NCBI GenBank assembly: GCA_045652745.1
Contig: JAZRUW010000020.1
Coordinates: 1-7,468, forward strand
DNA length: 7,468 nucleotides
Source of the DNA: RGIG2041 sp045652745
Lineage (GTDB): Bacteria; Bacillota; Clostridia; UBA1381; UMGS1253
Reading direction: 5' to 3'
Positions 1 through 5,423 of this stretch are shown in pieces; the stretch's first letter is position 1, and the number at the start of each line of letters is the position of its first letter. A program made the position numbers and the translations under genes. The notes beneath the pieces are model-generated. The model saw nothing but the letters and a program-made list of their open reading frames with translations, was not told the origin of the DNA and searched no databases.

Positions 1-1
1 T

Positions 2-1264
2 AAAACGCAGACTTTTCTGAAAAACAACGGTTTTCCGTCTGCACAGGAGCGAGAATTCGGTAAAGAATTACTCGGCGTGCAGCAGGAACGTAAAAATCTA
101 ATGGACGAGTTTAGAAGCACTGTAAAAACGCCGGTAAGCACCGAGCATTACGGTGAATCCGACCGTGCGTTTATGCATGGCTTGCTTGGTGACGAAGAGG
201 GCGAACGGGAGTATCAAAAAAGAGTAGCCAATGTAAATGCTCAAAATGCAGCAAACACACGTAAGCAAAACGAACTGCTTAACGCCTTCAAAGGTTCACA
301 GTTTGGAAGTTTGCTAAAGCCCTCTACATCTTACAGTGCGTATGAAGAAAGGTTTAAGAATGTGCAAGATAGCGTACGCAGTGCACCGGCGCAAGGTGAG
401 TACCTCAGTGTTTTGCAACCGACGCTGGCGTATAATGTATCGAAACAACCGGAGAACAAACAGTTTCCGTCGGGTTTAAAAAACAGAGATTACAGCGATA
501 AAGGATTTTGGTATGTGGAAGGCACAAACGGCTCTGCAAATGCGAAGGTGTCTCCGAACGCAGTCAGAGCAAATGTAGAAAGAGCCGGAGGTACCGTAAA
601 TTGGGATCCGGAAAGTGAAAAAGCCACGGTCAGTATTAACGGTTATAAAGAAAAGTTTTATGTTGGCGATGGCAACGGAACATTTATTCAAGACGGTGTA
701 ATGTATACAGATGACTTGCACTTAAACAACATAATATACGCACCAAAAAACTGGCTTGCTAAATATTTTTATGACAATATAACAGATGATTTTGGTAAAT
801 TTGTTTTAAGAACTTGGTTAAATGGCGATGGTAAAGAGGTTAAGGTTTCCGGGACGCGATGGAGCGATTTTATTAATAGTAATTCAAAAGTAAAAGAGAC
901 CTTTTCTACTGCAGTTCAGGAAAGTGTTCTATCAGGGAAAAGTTCTTTTGAAAAGAACGAACAGATTGCTTTAGCTGAAGATGGAGGCTACACAAGCGGA
1001 TACGAATTAATTAATGGTGCCAACAACACTGTTGGCGGATTTGCGTTTAAAGGGAATATTTATCCGCAAGGGAACGGAAGTTATCGGGTAGAGGTTTCAT
1101 ATACCTTTAATGATATTATTGATCCTAATCAAAATTATTTTATGGATAGACTCTATAGTAAAGGTACGGAAATTTTAGGTATGCCCGGGAAAGATTATAT
1201 ATTAAGAATTTCCGGAACAGCAACGTTTGTATATTCACCGCAAGGAGGTATTAAATATGTCTAA
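2..1264 (+). CDS. Large protein of unknown function, 3' part, with stalk-like domain (5' end outside window)
   Basis: The frame is open from the first bases, so this is the last 420 residues of a longer protein; the GTG at 77 is an internal codon, with no ribosome site seen before it. Residues counted from position 2: about 1-100 are polar, charged and Gln/Asn-rich, probably helical. Around 185-240 is a pattern like the copper-amine-oxidase N-terminal 'stalk' domain of Firmicute surface proteins: an AGGTVNWD stretch, then a VSINGYKEKFYVG strand pair and an IQDGVMY turn. The last 90 residues look beta-rich (SYRVEVSYTFNDIIDPN near 360-376) and I cannot name them. There are no cysteines and no membrane segment. 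GC falls from about 40-50% in the first half to about 25-35% after 720. It overlaps the next gene by 8 bases. A modular secreted, phage-like or polymorphic-toxin protein is possible; function is not established. Confidence 0.7.
   Translation, partial: KTQTFLKNNGFPSAQEREFGKELLGVQQERKNLMDEFRSTVKTPVSTEHYGESDRAFMHGLLGDEEGEREYQKRVANVNAQNAANTRKQNELLNAFKGSQFGSLLKPSTSYSAYEERFKNVQDSVRSAPAQGEYLSVLQPTLAYNVSKQPENKQFPSGLKNRDYSDKGFWYVEGTNGSANAKVSPNAVRANVERAGGTVNWDPESEKATVSINGYKEKFYVGDGNGTFIQDGVMYTDDLHLNNIIYAPKNWLAKYFYDNITDDFGKFVLRTWLNGDGKEVKVSGTRWSDFINSNSKVKETFSTAVQESVLSGKSSFEKNEQIALAEDGGYTSGYELINGANNTVGGFAFKGNIYPQGNGSYRVEVSYTFNDIIDPNQNYFMDRLYSKGTEILGMPGKDYILRISGTATFVYSPQGGIKYV
1242..1248 (+). promoter_or_regulatory. 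Ribosome binding site that sets the start of the small membrane protein gene
   Basis: AAGGAGG lies 8 bases before the ATG at 1257, inside the end of the upstream gene. It favours 1257 over the earlier in-frame ATG at 1227, which has no comparable site. Confidence 0.85.
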
Positions 1265-1835
1265 GGAAAAAAACAAGAAAAAAACGATAATAAAGGTGGT
1301 AATTATAGCGGTATGTATTGTAGTTTTGATTTTTTCTGCCTTTGTAGTTACCATGTTTTATGCGATACATGAAATGGTTAACGGAGAAGACCTTACCTGC
1401 AGTTATGACGGGAAATATGGGTATGTGCAGTTGAGTTCTCCAAAAAAGTGGATATGCACTGTAAACCTGTATGATATGGACCCAACGGGTGGACACAAAC
1501 AAACCTTGCATAAATTTTACAGACAATGGGAAATGGACGATATTTCGTGGGGAATACAAAGCTATGATTTGTTTTTTAACAACAACGAAGTCGGAGCTTA
1601 TCTTTATGCTTATCTTCCTTCGGAACAGTGGTTGGGACCGTTATATTTGGCCGATGATGCGACGATTGAAAAGCGGCTTTCGGGAGATATGGAGTCCTAT
1701 TGTTTCAAAGTGGGCGTTGAAGCAAAAGATAAAGCGGCCCCCGAATATAGCTACGGAGATATTATTGTCATCAAAAAAGACACCATACCGAAAAGTTTTT
1801 TAAAAACAATAGATTCTTATATCGACAAAAACTAA
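1257..1835 (+). CDS. Small membrane-anchored protein of unknown function (candidate partner or immunity protein)
   Basis: This is a 192-residue protein that I do not recognise. Residues 1-9 are very basic (MSKEKNKKK), followed by one hydrophobic segment at about 11-35 and a polar domain of about 155 residues. The positive-inside rule puts the C-terminal domain outside the membrane. That domain is rich in aromatic residues, has Cys at 48, 67 and 149, and seems of mixed alpha/beta type. The start at 1257 is chosen because of the AAGGAGG site 8 bases upstream. The ATG lies inside the last codons of the preceding gene (8-base overlap), so the two are almost certainly co-transcribed and translationally coupled. 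A small membrane-tethered protein directly after a large modular protein is a common arrangement for effector-immunity pairs, but no family signature confirms this. A lipoprotein is excluded because no lipobox is seen. Confidence 0.8.
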   Translation: MSKEKNKKKTIIKVVIIAVCIVVLIFSAFVVTMFYAIHEMVNGEDLTCSYDGKYGYVQLSSPKKWICTVNLYDMDPTGGHKQTLHKFYRQWEMDDISWGIQSYDLFFNNNEVGAYLYAYLPSEQWLGPLYLADDATIEKRLSGDMESYCFKVGVEAKDKAAPEYSYGDIIVIKKDTIPKSFLKTIDSYIDKN

Positions 1836-1840
1836 AACGC

Positions 1841-1859
1841 ATGTAGGACGTACATTTTT
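1841..1859 (+). terminator. Weak hairpin just after the + strand gene pair
   Basis: ATGTA (1841-1845) pairs with TACAT (1851-1855) around a 5-base loop, followed by T residues. The stem has only 5 AT-rich pairs, so termination here would be poor. The GC-rich hairpins with T runs at 1898-1925 and 1953-1980 are better candidates for ending this transcript. Confidence 0.3.
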
Positions 1860-1885
1860 GTTAACTTCTGCAAAGCGCAAAACAA

Positions 1886-1925
1886 CCAACACCGTAGGGG
1901 CGAGCCTGTGTGCTCGCCCGTTTTT
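1886..1925 (+). repeat. CGTAGGG hairpin element, unit 1
   Basis: CCAACACCGTAGGG (1886-1899) leads into a perfect 8-bp stem, GGGCGAGC (1898-1905) with GCTCGCCC (1912-1919), around the loop CTGTGT, followed by GTTTTT. The 14-base lead-in is repeated exactly before unit 3, and the loop exactly in unit 2. The GC-rich stem plus T run could act as a terminator for the + strand genes. Confidence 0.85.
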
Positions 1926-1934
1926 CATGCGTGG

Positions 1935-1980
1935 AAAAGTTGATAGTCGTAGGGAACGGCCTGTGTGCCGTTCCTTTTTT
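1935..1980 (+). repeat. CGTAGGG hairpin element, unit 2
   Basis: CGTAGGG at 1948-1954 leads into the stem GGAACGGC (1953-1960) with GCCGTTCC (1967-1974), loop CTGTGT, followed by six T residues (1975-1980). The stem differs from unit 1 while flank, loop and layout are kept. Its 20-base lead-in (1935-1954) recurs at 2162-2181 with 17 of 20 identities. It is terminator-like in form. Confidence 0.85.
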
Positions 1981-1981
1981 G

Positions 1982-2040
1982 CGCATAAACCACACCCAAC
2001 ACCGTAGGGCAGGGGCTTGCTCCTGCCGCAAGTTTATGCG
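1982..2040. repeat. 9-bp inverted repeat enclosing hairpin unit 3
   Basis: CGCATAAAC (1982-1990) is the exact reverse complement of GTTTATGCG (2032-2040). Together they bracket unit 3 and would place it at the tip of a larger two-tier stem or cruciform. Confidence 0.7.
1996..2027 (+). repeat. CGTAGGG hairpin element, unit 3
   Basis: CCAACACCGTAGGG (1996-2009) is identical to the lead-in of unit 1. The stem GGCAGGG (2008-2014) pairs with TCCTGCC (2021-2027) with one G-T wobble around GCTTGC, which could add two further pairs. Unlike units 1, 2 and 5 it has no T run after it. Confidence 0.85.
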
Positions 2041-2048
2041 ATATTCGC

Positions 2049-2075
2049 GGGCGATTCGTGAATCGCCCCTACGCA
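2049..2075 (-). repeat. CGTAGGG hairpin element, unit 4, inverted
   Basis: GGGCGATTC (2049-2057) pairs perfectly with GAATCGCCC (2060-2068). The conserved flank lies on the right as CCCTACG (2067-2073), so this unit points the opposite way from the others. CCCTACGCA (2067-2075) is also the exact reverse complement of TGCGTAGGG (2091-2099) at the start of unit 5, giving a head-to-head pair. Confidence 0.85.
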
Positions 2076-2090
2076 CAAATTATACCCGCT

Positions 2091-2130
2091 TGCGTAGGGT
2101 CGGGCGTCCCCGTCCGACCGTGATTTTTTT
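2091..2130 (+). repeat. CGTAGGG hairpin element, unit 5
   Basis: CGTAGGG at 2093-2099 leads into GGTCGGGCG (2098-2106), which pairs with CGTCCGACC (2111-2119) around TCCC with one G-T wobble. A TGA and then a run of eight T residues (2123-2130) follow, so the hairpin is terminator-like on the + strand. Confidence 0.85.
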
Positions 2131-2161
2131 TGCTGAATTTCGCGGGATGTCCGGATGCAAA

Positions 2162-2181
2162 AAAAGTTGAGAGTCGTAGAC
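2162..2181 (+). repeat. Degenerate or truncated copy of the unit 2 lead-in
   Basis: This 20-base stretch matches 1935-1954 at 17 of 20 positions (AAAAGTTGA, one mismatch, AGTCGTAG, two mismatches). No palindrome follows, so it looks like the remnant of a sixth element or a duplicated flank. From here to 2205 I see nothing further. Confidence 0.6.
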
Positions 2182-2205
2182 CTAATTTTTATGTTATCCG
2201 AAGAT

Positions 2206-2236
2206 GTTTCTTAAAGCGGAAAATCCGCGAAGAAAC
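2206..2236. repeat. Two-tier hairpin beside the ilvE terminator
   Basis: GTTTCTT (2206-2212) pairs with AAGAAAC (2230-2236). Inside it GCGGA (2216-2220) pairs with TCCGC (2224-2228) around AAA. No T run follows on either strand, so it is not a standard terminator. It lies just beyond the ilvE terminator and could block read-through or protect the RNA end. Confidence 0.5.
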
Positions 2237-2240
2237 TAAA

Positions 2241-2278
2241 AAAACACTTCCAAGGCAAAACCGCCTTAGAAGTGTTTT
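2241..2278 (-). terminator. Rho-independent terminator of ilvE, possibly bidirectional
   Basis: AAAACACTTC (2241-2250) pairs with GAAGTGTTTT (2269-2278); after one mismatch AAGGC (2252-2256) pairs with GCCTT (2263-2267) around a 6-base loop. In the - strand direction the stem ends in a run of seven T residues, 9 bases after the ilvE stop. On the + strand TTTTAATTTTTG follows, so it may also stop transcripts arriving from the left. Confidence 0.85.
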
Positions 2279-2287
2279 AATTTTTGT

Positions 2288-3349
2288 TTACGCTACCGGA
2301 CAAACCCAGCCGAACTTATCTTCCACCTTACCCCACTGAATGCCGGTAAGTGTATCGTAGAGCTCCTGTGTGAGTGCGCCGATTTCACCATTGTTGATGA
2401 TGTAGTCTGTATCTTCATATGTGAGCTGACCGATCGGAGATACAACAGCCGCCGTACCGCAACCCCAAGCTTCCTTCATCGTACCGCTTGCGAGTGCTTC
2501 TTTAATTTCGTCTACGCTGAGTAGTCTTTCGGAAACCTTGTAGCCCTTATCCTTTAAGATTTCGATAATGGACTTTCTGGTGATACCCGGCAGGATAGAG
2601 CCTGTGAGCGCCGGAGTGACGATTTCGTCGCCGATTAAGAACATGACGTTCATTGCGCCAACTTCTTCTACATACTTACGCTCAATACCGTCGAGCCAGA
2701 GCACCTGTGAAAAGCCCTTCTTCTCCGCCTTTGCACCGGCACGGTTGCTTGCAGCATAGTTACCGCCGCACTTTGCATAACCCGTACCGCCGCGCACCGC
2801 GCGAACGTCCTCGGACTCAATCATAATCTTTACCGGAGCAAGACCGGTTGCATAGTATGCGCCTACCGGAGATGCAATAATCAAAAACTGTGCCTTTTCC
2901 ACGGCATGTACGCCTAAGAACGGGTCAGCGCCGAACAAAAACGGTCTTAAATACAAGGATGTACCTTCCTCGGTCGGTACCCAATCCTTTTCAATCTCTA
3001 CAAAAGTCTTGAGTGCTTCTACGCCGAACTCGGCATCAATTTCCGGCAGGCAAAGACGCTCAGCAGACTGGTTGAGTCTGTTCATATTCTCAATCGGTCT
3101 GAACATCTGAATGTTGCCCTCAGCCGTTCTGTATGCCTTCAGGCCCTCAAAAATTTCTGCACCGTAGTGGAATACGGTCGATGCCGGATGCAGCACCAAA
3201 TCCGCAAACGGAACGATTCTTGCATCGTGCCAACCCTTGTCCGGTGTGTAGTCCATCACAAACATGTGGTCCGTAAAATATTGACCAAACCCGAGCGGGC
3301 CCTGCGGCTTCTCTTTCGGTGTAGTTGTTTTCGTAATTTTAATTTCCAT
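2288..3349 (-). CDS. ilvE: Branched-chain amino acid aminotransferase (IlvE/BCAT)
   Basis: A PLP enzyme that swaps the amino group between glutamate and the 2-oxo acids of leucine, isoleucine and valine: the last biosynthetic step and the first catabolic one, in the cytosol. It has 353 residues, normal for the larger BCAT group (Bacillus IlvK and animal BCATs). Visible family signatures are FHYGAEIFEGLKAYR near 60-75, the PLP-lysine segment YAKCGGNYAAS (Lys about 193), YVEEVGAMN near 226-234 with the conserved Glu, LPGITRKS near 253-260 and GCGTAAVVSPIG near 296-307. The CxxC redox pair of mammalian BCATs at that last site is replaced by A and S. I chose the ATG at 3349, not 3358, because AAAGGG lies 9 bases before it but abuts the earlier ATG. 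It stands alone, with its own promoter and terminator. Confidence 0.95.
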   Translation of the reverse strand: MEIKITKTTTPKEKPQGPLGFGQYFTDHMFVMDYTPDKGWHDARIVPFADLVLHPASTVFHYGAEIFEGLKAYRTAEGNIQMFRPIENMNRLNQSAERLCLPEIDAEFGVEALKTFVEIEKDWVPTEEGTSLYLRPFLFGADPFLGVHAVEKAQFLIIASPVGAYYATGLAPVKIMIESEDVRAVRGGTGYAKCGGNYAASNRAGAKAEKKGFSQVLWLDGIERKYVEEVGAMNVMFLIGDEIVTPALTGSILPGITRKSIIEILKDKGYKVSERLLSVDEIKEALASGTMKEAWGCGTAAVVSPIGQLTYEDTDYIINNGEIGALTQELYDTLTGIQWGKVEDKFGWVCPVA

Positions 3350-3358
3350 TGTATACAT

Positions 3359-3364
3359 CCCTTT
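3359..3364 (-). promoter_or_regulatory. Ribosome binding site that decides the ilvE start
   Basis: AAAGGG on the - strand has a 9-base spacer to the ATG at 3349 but no spacer to the ATG at 3358, so the downstream ATG is preferred and the protein loses three residues. Confidence 0.75.
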
Positions 3365-3381
3365 CTAAAATCCTACCCAAT

Positions 3382-3410
3382 ATTGTACTCCTGTTTTCGC
3401 CTTTTGTCAA
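3382..3410 (-). promoter_or_regulatory. Sigma-A type promoter of ilvE
   Basis: On the - strand a perfect -35 box TTGACA (3405-3410) is followed after 17 bases by TACAAT (3382-3387, 5 of 6 to consensus). Transcription would begin near 3375, giving a leader of only about 25 bases, too short for a T-box or leader-peptide attenuator. Confidence 0.85.
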
Positions 3411-3423
3411 GTCACACAAAAGC

Positions 3424-3451
3424 AAAAACCGATGGAGAGCCATCGGTTTTT
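3424..3451 (-). terminator. Terminator of the decarboxylase/phosphate transporter operon
   Basis: AAAAACCGATGG (3424-3435) pairs with CCATCGGTTTTT (3440-3451), a perfect 12-bp stem with a 4-base loop. It starts 4 bases after the cotransporter stop. The same symmetry gives T runs on both strands. It separates this operon from the ilvE promoter. Confidence 0.9.
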
Positions 3452-3455
3452 AAGC

Positions 3456-5210
3456 TTATGCCAGTTTATATTTTTCCAGATACATATTGTATGCCTTTTC
3501 GTATTCGCCGTGGCCCGCCTTTTTCATATCGCTCAAATATTCATGCGTTTCAAAGTCGAAGTTTTCTGCGCGAATCACGCAAACCGCGATATTGGAGCAA
3601 TGGTCGGATACACGCTCGAAGTCGGAGAGCAAGTCGTTGTATACAAAACCGTCTTTGATGGTGCACTTGCCGCTTTCAAGTCTTTCCAAATGCCCCGCTC
3701 TCGCCTCGTCGATAATCTTGTCGATGACCTGCTCTAACGGCTCTACGAGTTTTGCCAACGCCACATCCTCGCTGCGCAAAGATTGCATTGCATTTTGTAA
3801 AATTTCCTTGATGGCCGCAACAATCGTCTTCTTTGCCGCGTTGCCTTCCTCGGAAAACTCAATGCCTTTGCTCTGCATTTCACGCGCCAGGTACACAAGG
3901 TTGACCGCGTGGTCACCGATACGCTCGATGTTGCCGATACAGTGCTGCATGATGGATACCTCTTTGCTGTTTGCATCCGACAAATCACAACCCGAAAGTT
4001 TGATTAAATATGTACCGAGTTTATCTTCGTAAGTGTCCAGTTTATCCTCTTGCGCGACAACCTGTTCCGCCTTGGCTTCATCATAGGAACCGATTAAATC
4101 GGCCGCCGCCGTAAGCGCATCTTCCGCAATGGCCGCCATTGCATAGGTCAGATTGCGGCACTCCGCAATCGCCACGGACGGCGTTTTGAGCAAACGCTCG
4201 TCGAGCAGCTCTGTGCTTTCCTCTTCCTGCGTCCCCGGAATGAAAAAGTGCGCCATTTTTTCAAGCTGACGGATAAACGGAAACAGCATAAAGGTCGTTA
4301 CGATATTAAAGATGGTATGCACCAACGCAATACCAACCGGATTGATGGCCATATCGGTAAACGACAGGTTAAATATCGCATCTGCCGCCAAGTAAACCGC
4401 CAGACAAACCACCGTACCGATTAAGTTAAAGCTGATGTGCACCACGGAAACACGGCGCGCATTATTGTTAACACCAATACTGGAAATCAGTGCCGTCACA
4501 CAGGTACCGATATTCTGACCCATGATAATCGGAATCGCCATGCCATACGTAATCTGGCCGCCGAGCGAGAATGTCTGCAGTATACCCACAGATGCCGCCG
4601 ACGACTGAATGATACCCGTAAATAAGGCACCGATGAGCACGCCTAAAAGCGGGTTCGAGAACGCAACCAGCAAATTCTTAAAACCCTCATTTTCCTGCAG
4701 ACTGCCCACGGAATCGCCCATCAGCTCCATACCGAACATCAAAACGGCAAAACCGATTAAAATCTTACCGATATCTTTTTTCTTGTCGCTTTTGGAAACC
4801 ATCGTCATTACGATGCCGATAAACGCAAAAAGCGGTGCAAAATTCTCCGGCTTGAGCATACGAAGGAAAAAGTTTGATGACTCAATGCCCGAAAGGCTCA
4901 AAATCCACGGCGTCAAGGTTGTTCCGATGTTCGAACCCATAATAACACCGATAGTTTGTCCGAGCTGCATAATTCCGGAGTTTACCAGACCGACCAGCAT
5001 AACCGTCATCGCAGACGACGACTGGATGGCAATGGTAATCACCGCCCCCAGAACCATACCCTTGAGCGGATGGTCGGTCGCTTTTTTGAGCGTCAACTCA
5101 AACTTGCCGCCCGCCACCTTTTCAAGGCCGTTAGACATTACATTCATGCCGTACAGGAAAAATGCCAGTCCGCCGCACAGCATAATCAAATTAAAAATCA
5201 AATCTGTCAT
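3456..5210 (-). CDS. Na+/phosphate cotransporter with C-terminal PhoU-like domain (NptA/YjbB type)
   Basis: A membrane symporter of the Na+/Pi PNaS family, importing phosphate with sodium. It has 584 residues, usual for the bacterial form with a PhoU tail. The N-terminal 320 residues contain the inverted duplication of the family: AIQSSSAMTV (61-70) then GSNIGTTLT (92-100), and IIQSSAASVG (200-209) then GQNIGTCVTA (231-240), set among about eight hydrophobic segments. Residues about 345-560 form a PhoU-like helical domain with two metal-binding-type motifs, NIERIGDHAVN (427-437) and DFERVSDHCSN (530-540); it is presumed cytosolic and regulatory. The start follows a modest GGGGA ribosome site. 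It sits 54 bases after the small OadG-like gene with no terminator or clear promoter between, so it is probably third in one transcript. Phosphate is the expected substrate from the family; other anions cannot be excluded. Confidence 0.93.
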   Translation of the reverse strand: MTDLIFNLIMLCGGLAFFLYGMNVMSNGLEKVAGGKFELTLKKATDHPLKGMVLGAVITIAIQSSSAMTVMLVGLVNSGIMQLGQTIGVIMGSNIGTTLTPWILSLSGIESSNFFLRMLKPENFAPLFAFIGIVMTMVSKSDKKKDIGKILIGFAVLMFGMELMGDSVGSLQENEGFKNLLVAFSNPLLGVLIGALFTGIIQSSAASVGILQTFSLGGQITYGMAIPIIMGQNIGTCVTALISSIGVNNNARRVSVVHISFNLIGTVVCLAVYLAADAIFNLSFTDMAINPVGIALVHTIFNIVTTFMLFPFIRQLEKMAHFFIPGTQEEESTELLDERLLKTPSVAIAECRNLTYAMAAIAEDALTAAADLIGSYDEAKAEQVVAQEDKLDTYEDKLGTYLIKLSGCDLSDANSKEVSIMQHCIGNIERIGDHAVNLVYLAREMQSKGIEFSEEGNAAKKTIVAAIKEILQNAMQSLRSEDVALAKLVEPLEQVIDKIIDEARAGHLERLESGKCTIKDGFVYNDLLSDFERVSDHCSNIAVCVIRAENFDFETHEYLSDMKKAGHGEYEKAYNMYLEKYKLA

Positions 5211-5264
5211 GTTCTATCTTCCCCATTCTTCATATTCTCCGAAAAGATAAAATATACCCCTAAA

Positions 5265-5402
5265 TCAGTTCTTCTTTTCCTTTGTGGTCGCATTCAAAAT
5301 GTATACACACAAAATGATGACCGCAGTCACAATCAATATACCAGCCATACCCTTGCCCATGTACTGCAGGGAATCAATAAAACCGTTTACATTCATGTTC
5401 AT
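5265..5402 (-). CDS. OadG-related small membrane subunit (45 residues)
   Basis: A 45-residue peptide with a short polar N-terminus, one hydrophobic helix at about 19-37 (MAGILIVTAVIILCVYIL) and a basic tail (TTKEKKN). The GKGMAGILIV stretch resembles the membrane helix of oxaloacetate decarboxylase gamma (OadG: Gly-Met followed by aliphatic residues), but the long Ala/Pro-rich, metal-binding tail of classical OadG is missing. Start: GGGAGG at 5410-5415 lies 7 bases before the ATG at 5402; a second ATG two codons on is less well placed. It begins 21 bases after the stop of the decarboxylase beta gene, so the two are co-transcribed. The likely role is to assemble with or stabilise the beta subunit in the membrane; this is inferred from position and form. 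Confidence 0.8.
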   Translation of the reverse strand: MNMNVNGFIDSLQYMGKGMAGILIVTAVIILCVYILNATTKEKKN

Positions 5403-5423
5403 GTTTATACCTCCCTATCCGCC

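Noticed and set aside
77..79. GTG as the start of the left-edge gene
   Set aside because: The frame is open upstream to position 2 with sensible coding sequence, and no ribosome site precedes the GTG; the gene is cut by the window edge.
1227..1256. Earlier start for the small membrane protein
   Set aside because: It would add ten residues with no ribosome site, whereas AAGGAGG sits at ideal spacing from the ATG at 1257.
1886..2181. CRISPR array
   Set aside because: The repeated part is only 7-14 bases, spacing is uneven, one unit is inverted, and the variable parts are palindromic stems rather than spacers; no cas gene is present.
1861..2339. Short open frames on both strands across the hairpin cluster
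   Set aside because: They run through palindromes, give Arg/Pro/Cys-rich translations typical of GC-rich repeat DNA, and lack ribosome sites.
3432..5250. Long open frames on the + strand opposite the phosphate cotransporter
   Set aside because: They are antisense to a clear family member, lack ribosome sites and show no recognisable domains.
5211..5264. Separate promoter for the phosphate cotransporter
   Set aside because: The gap is AT-rich with TATATT-like stretches, but I found no paired -35 and -10 boxes at acceptable spacing.
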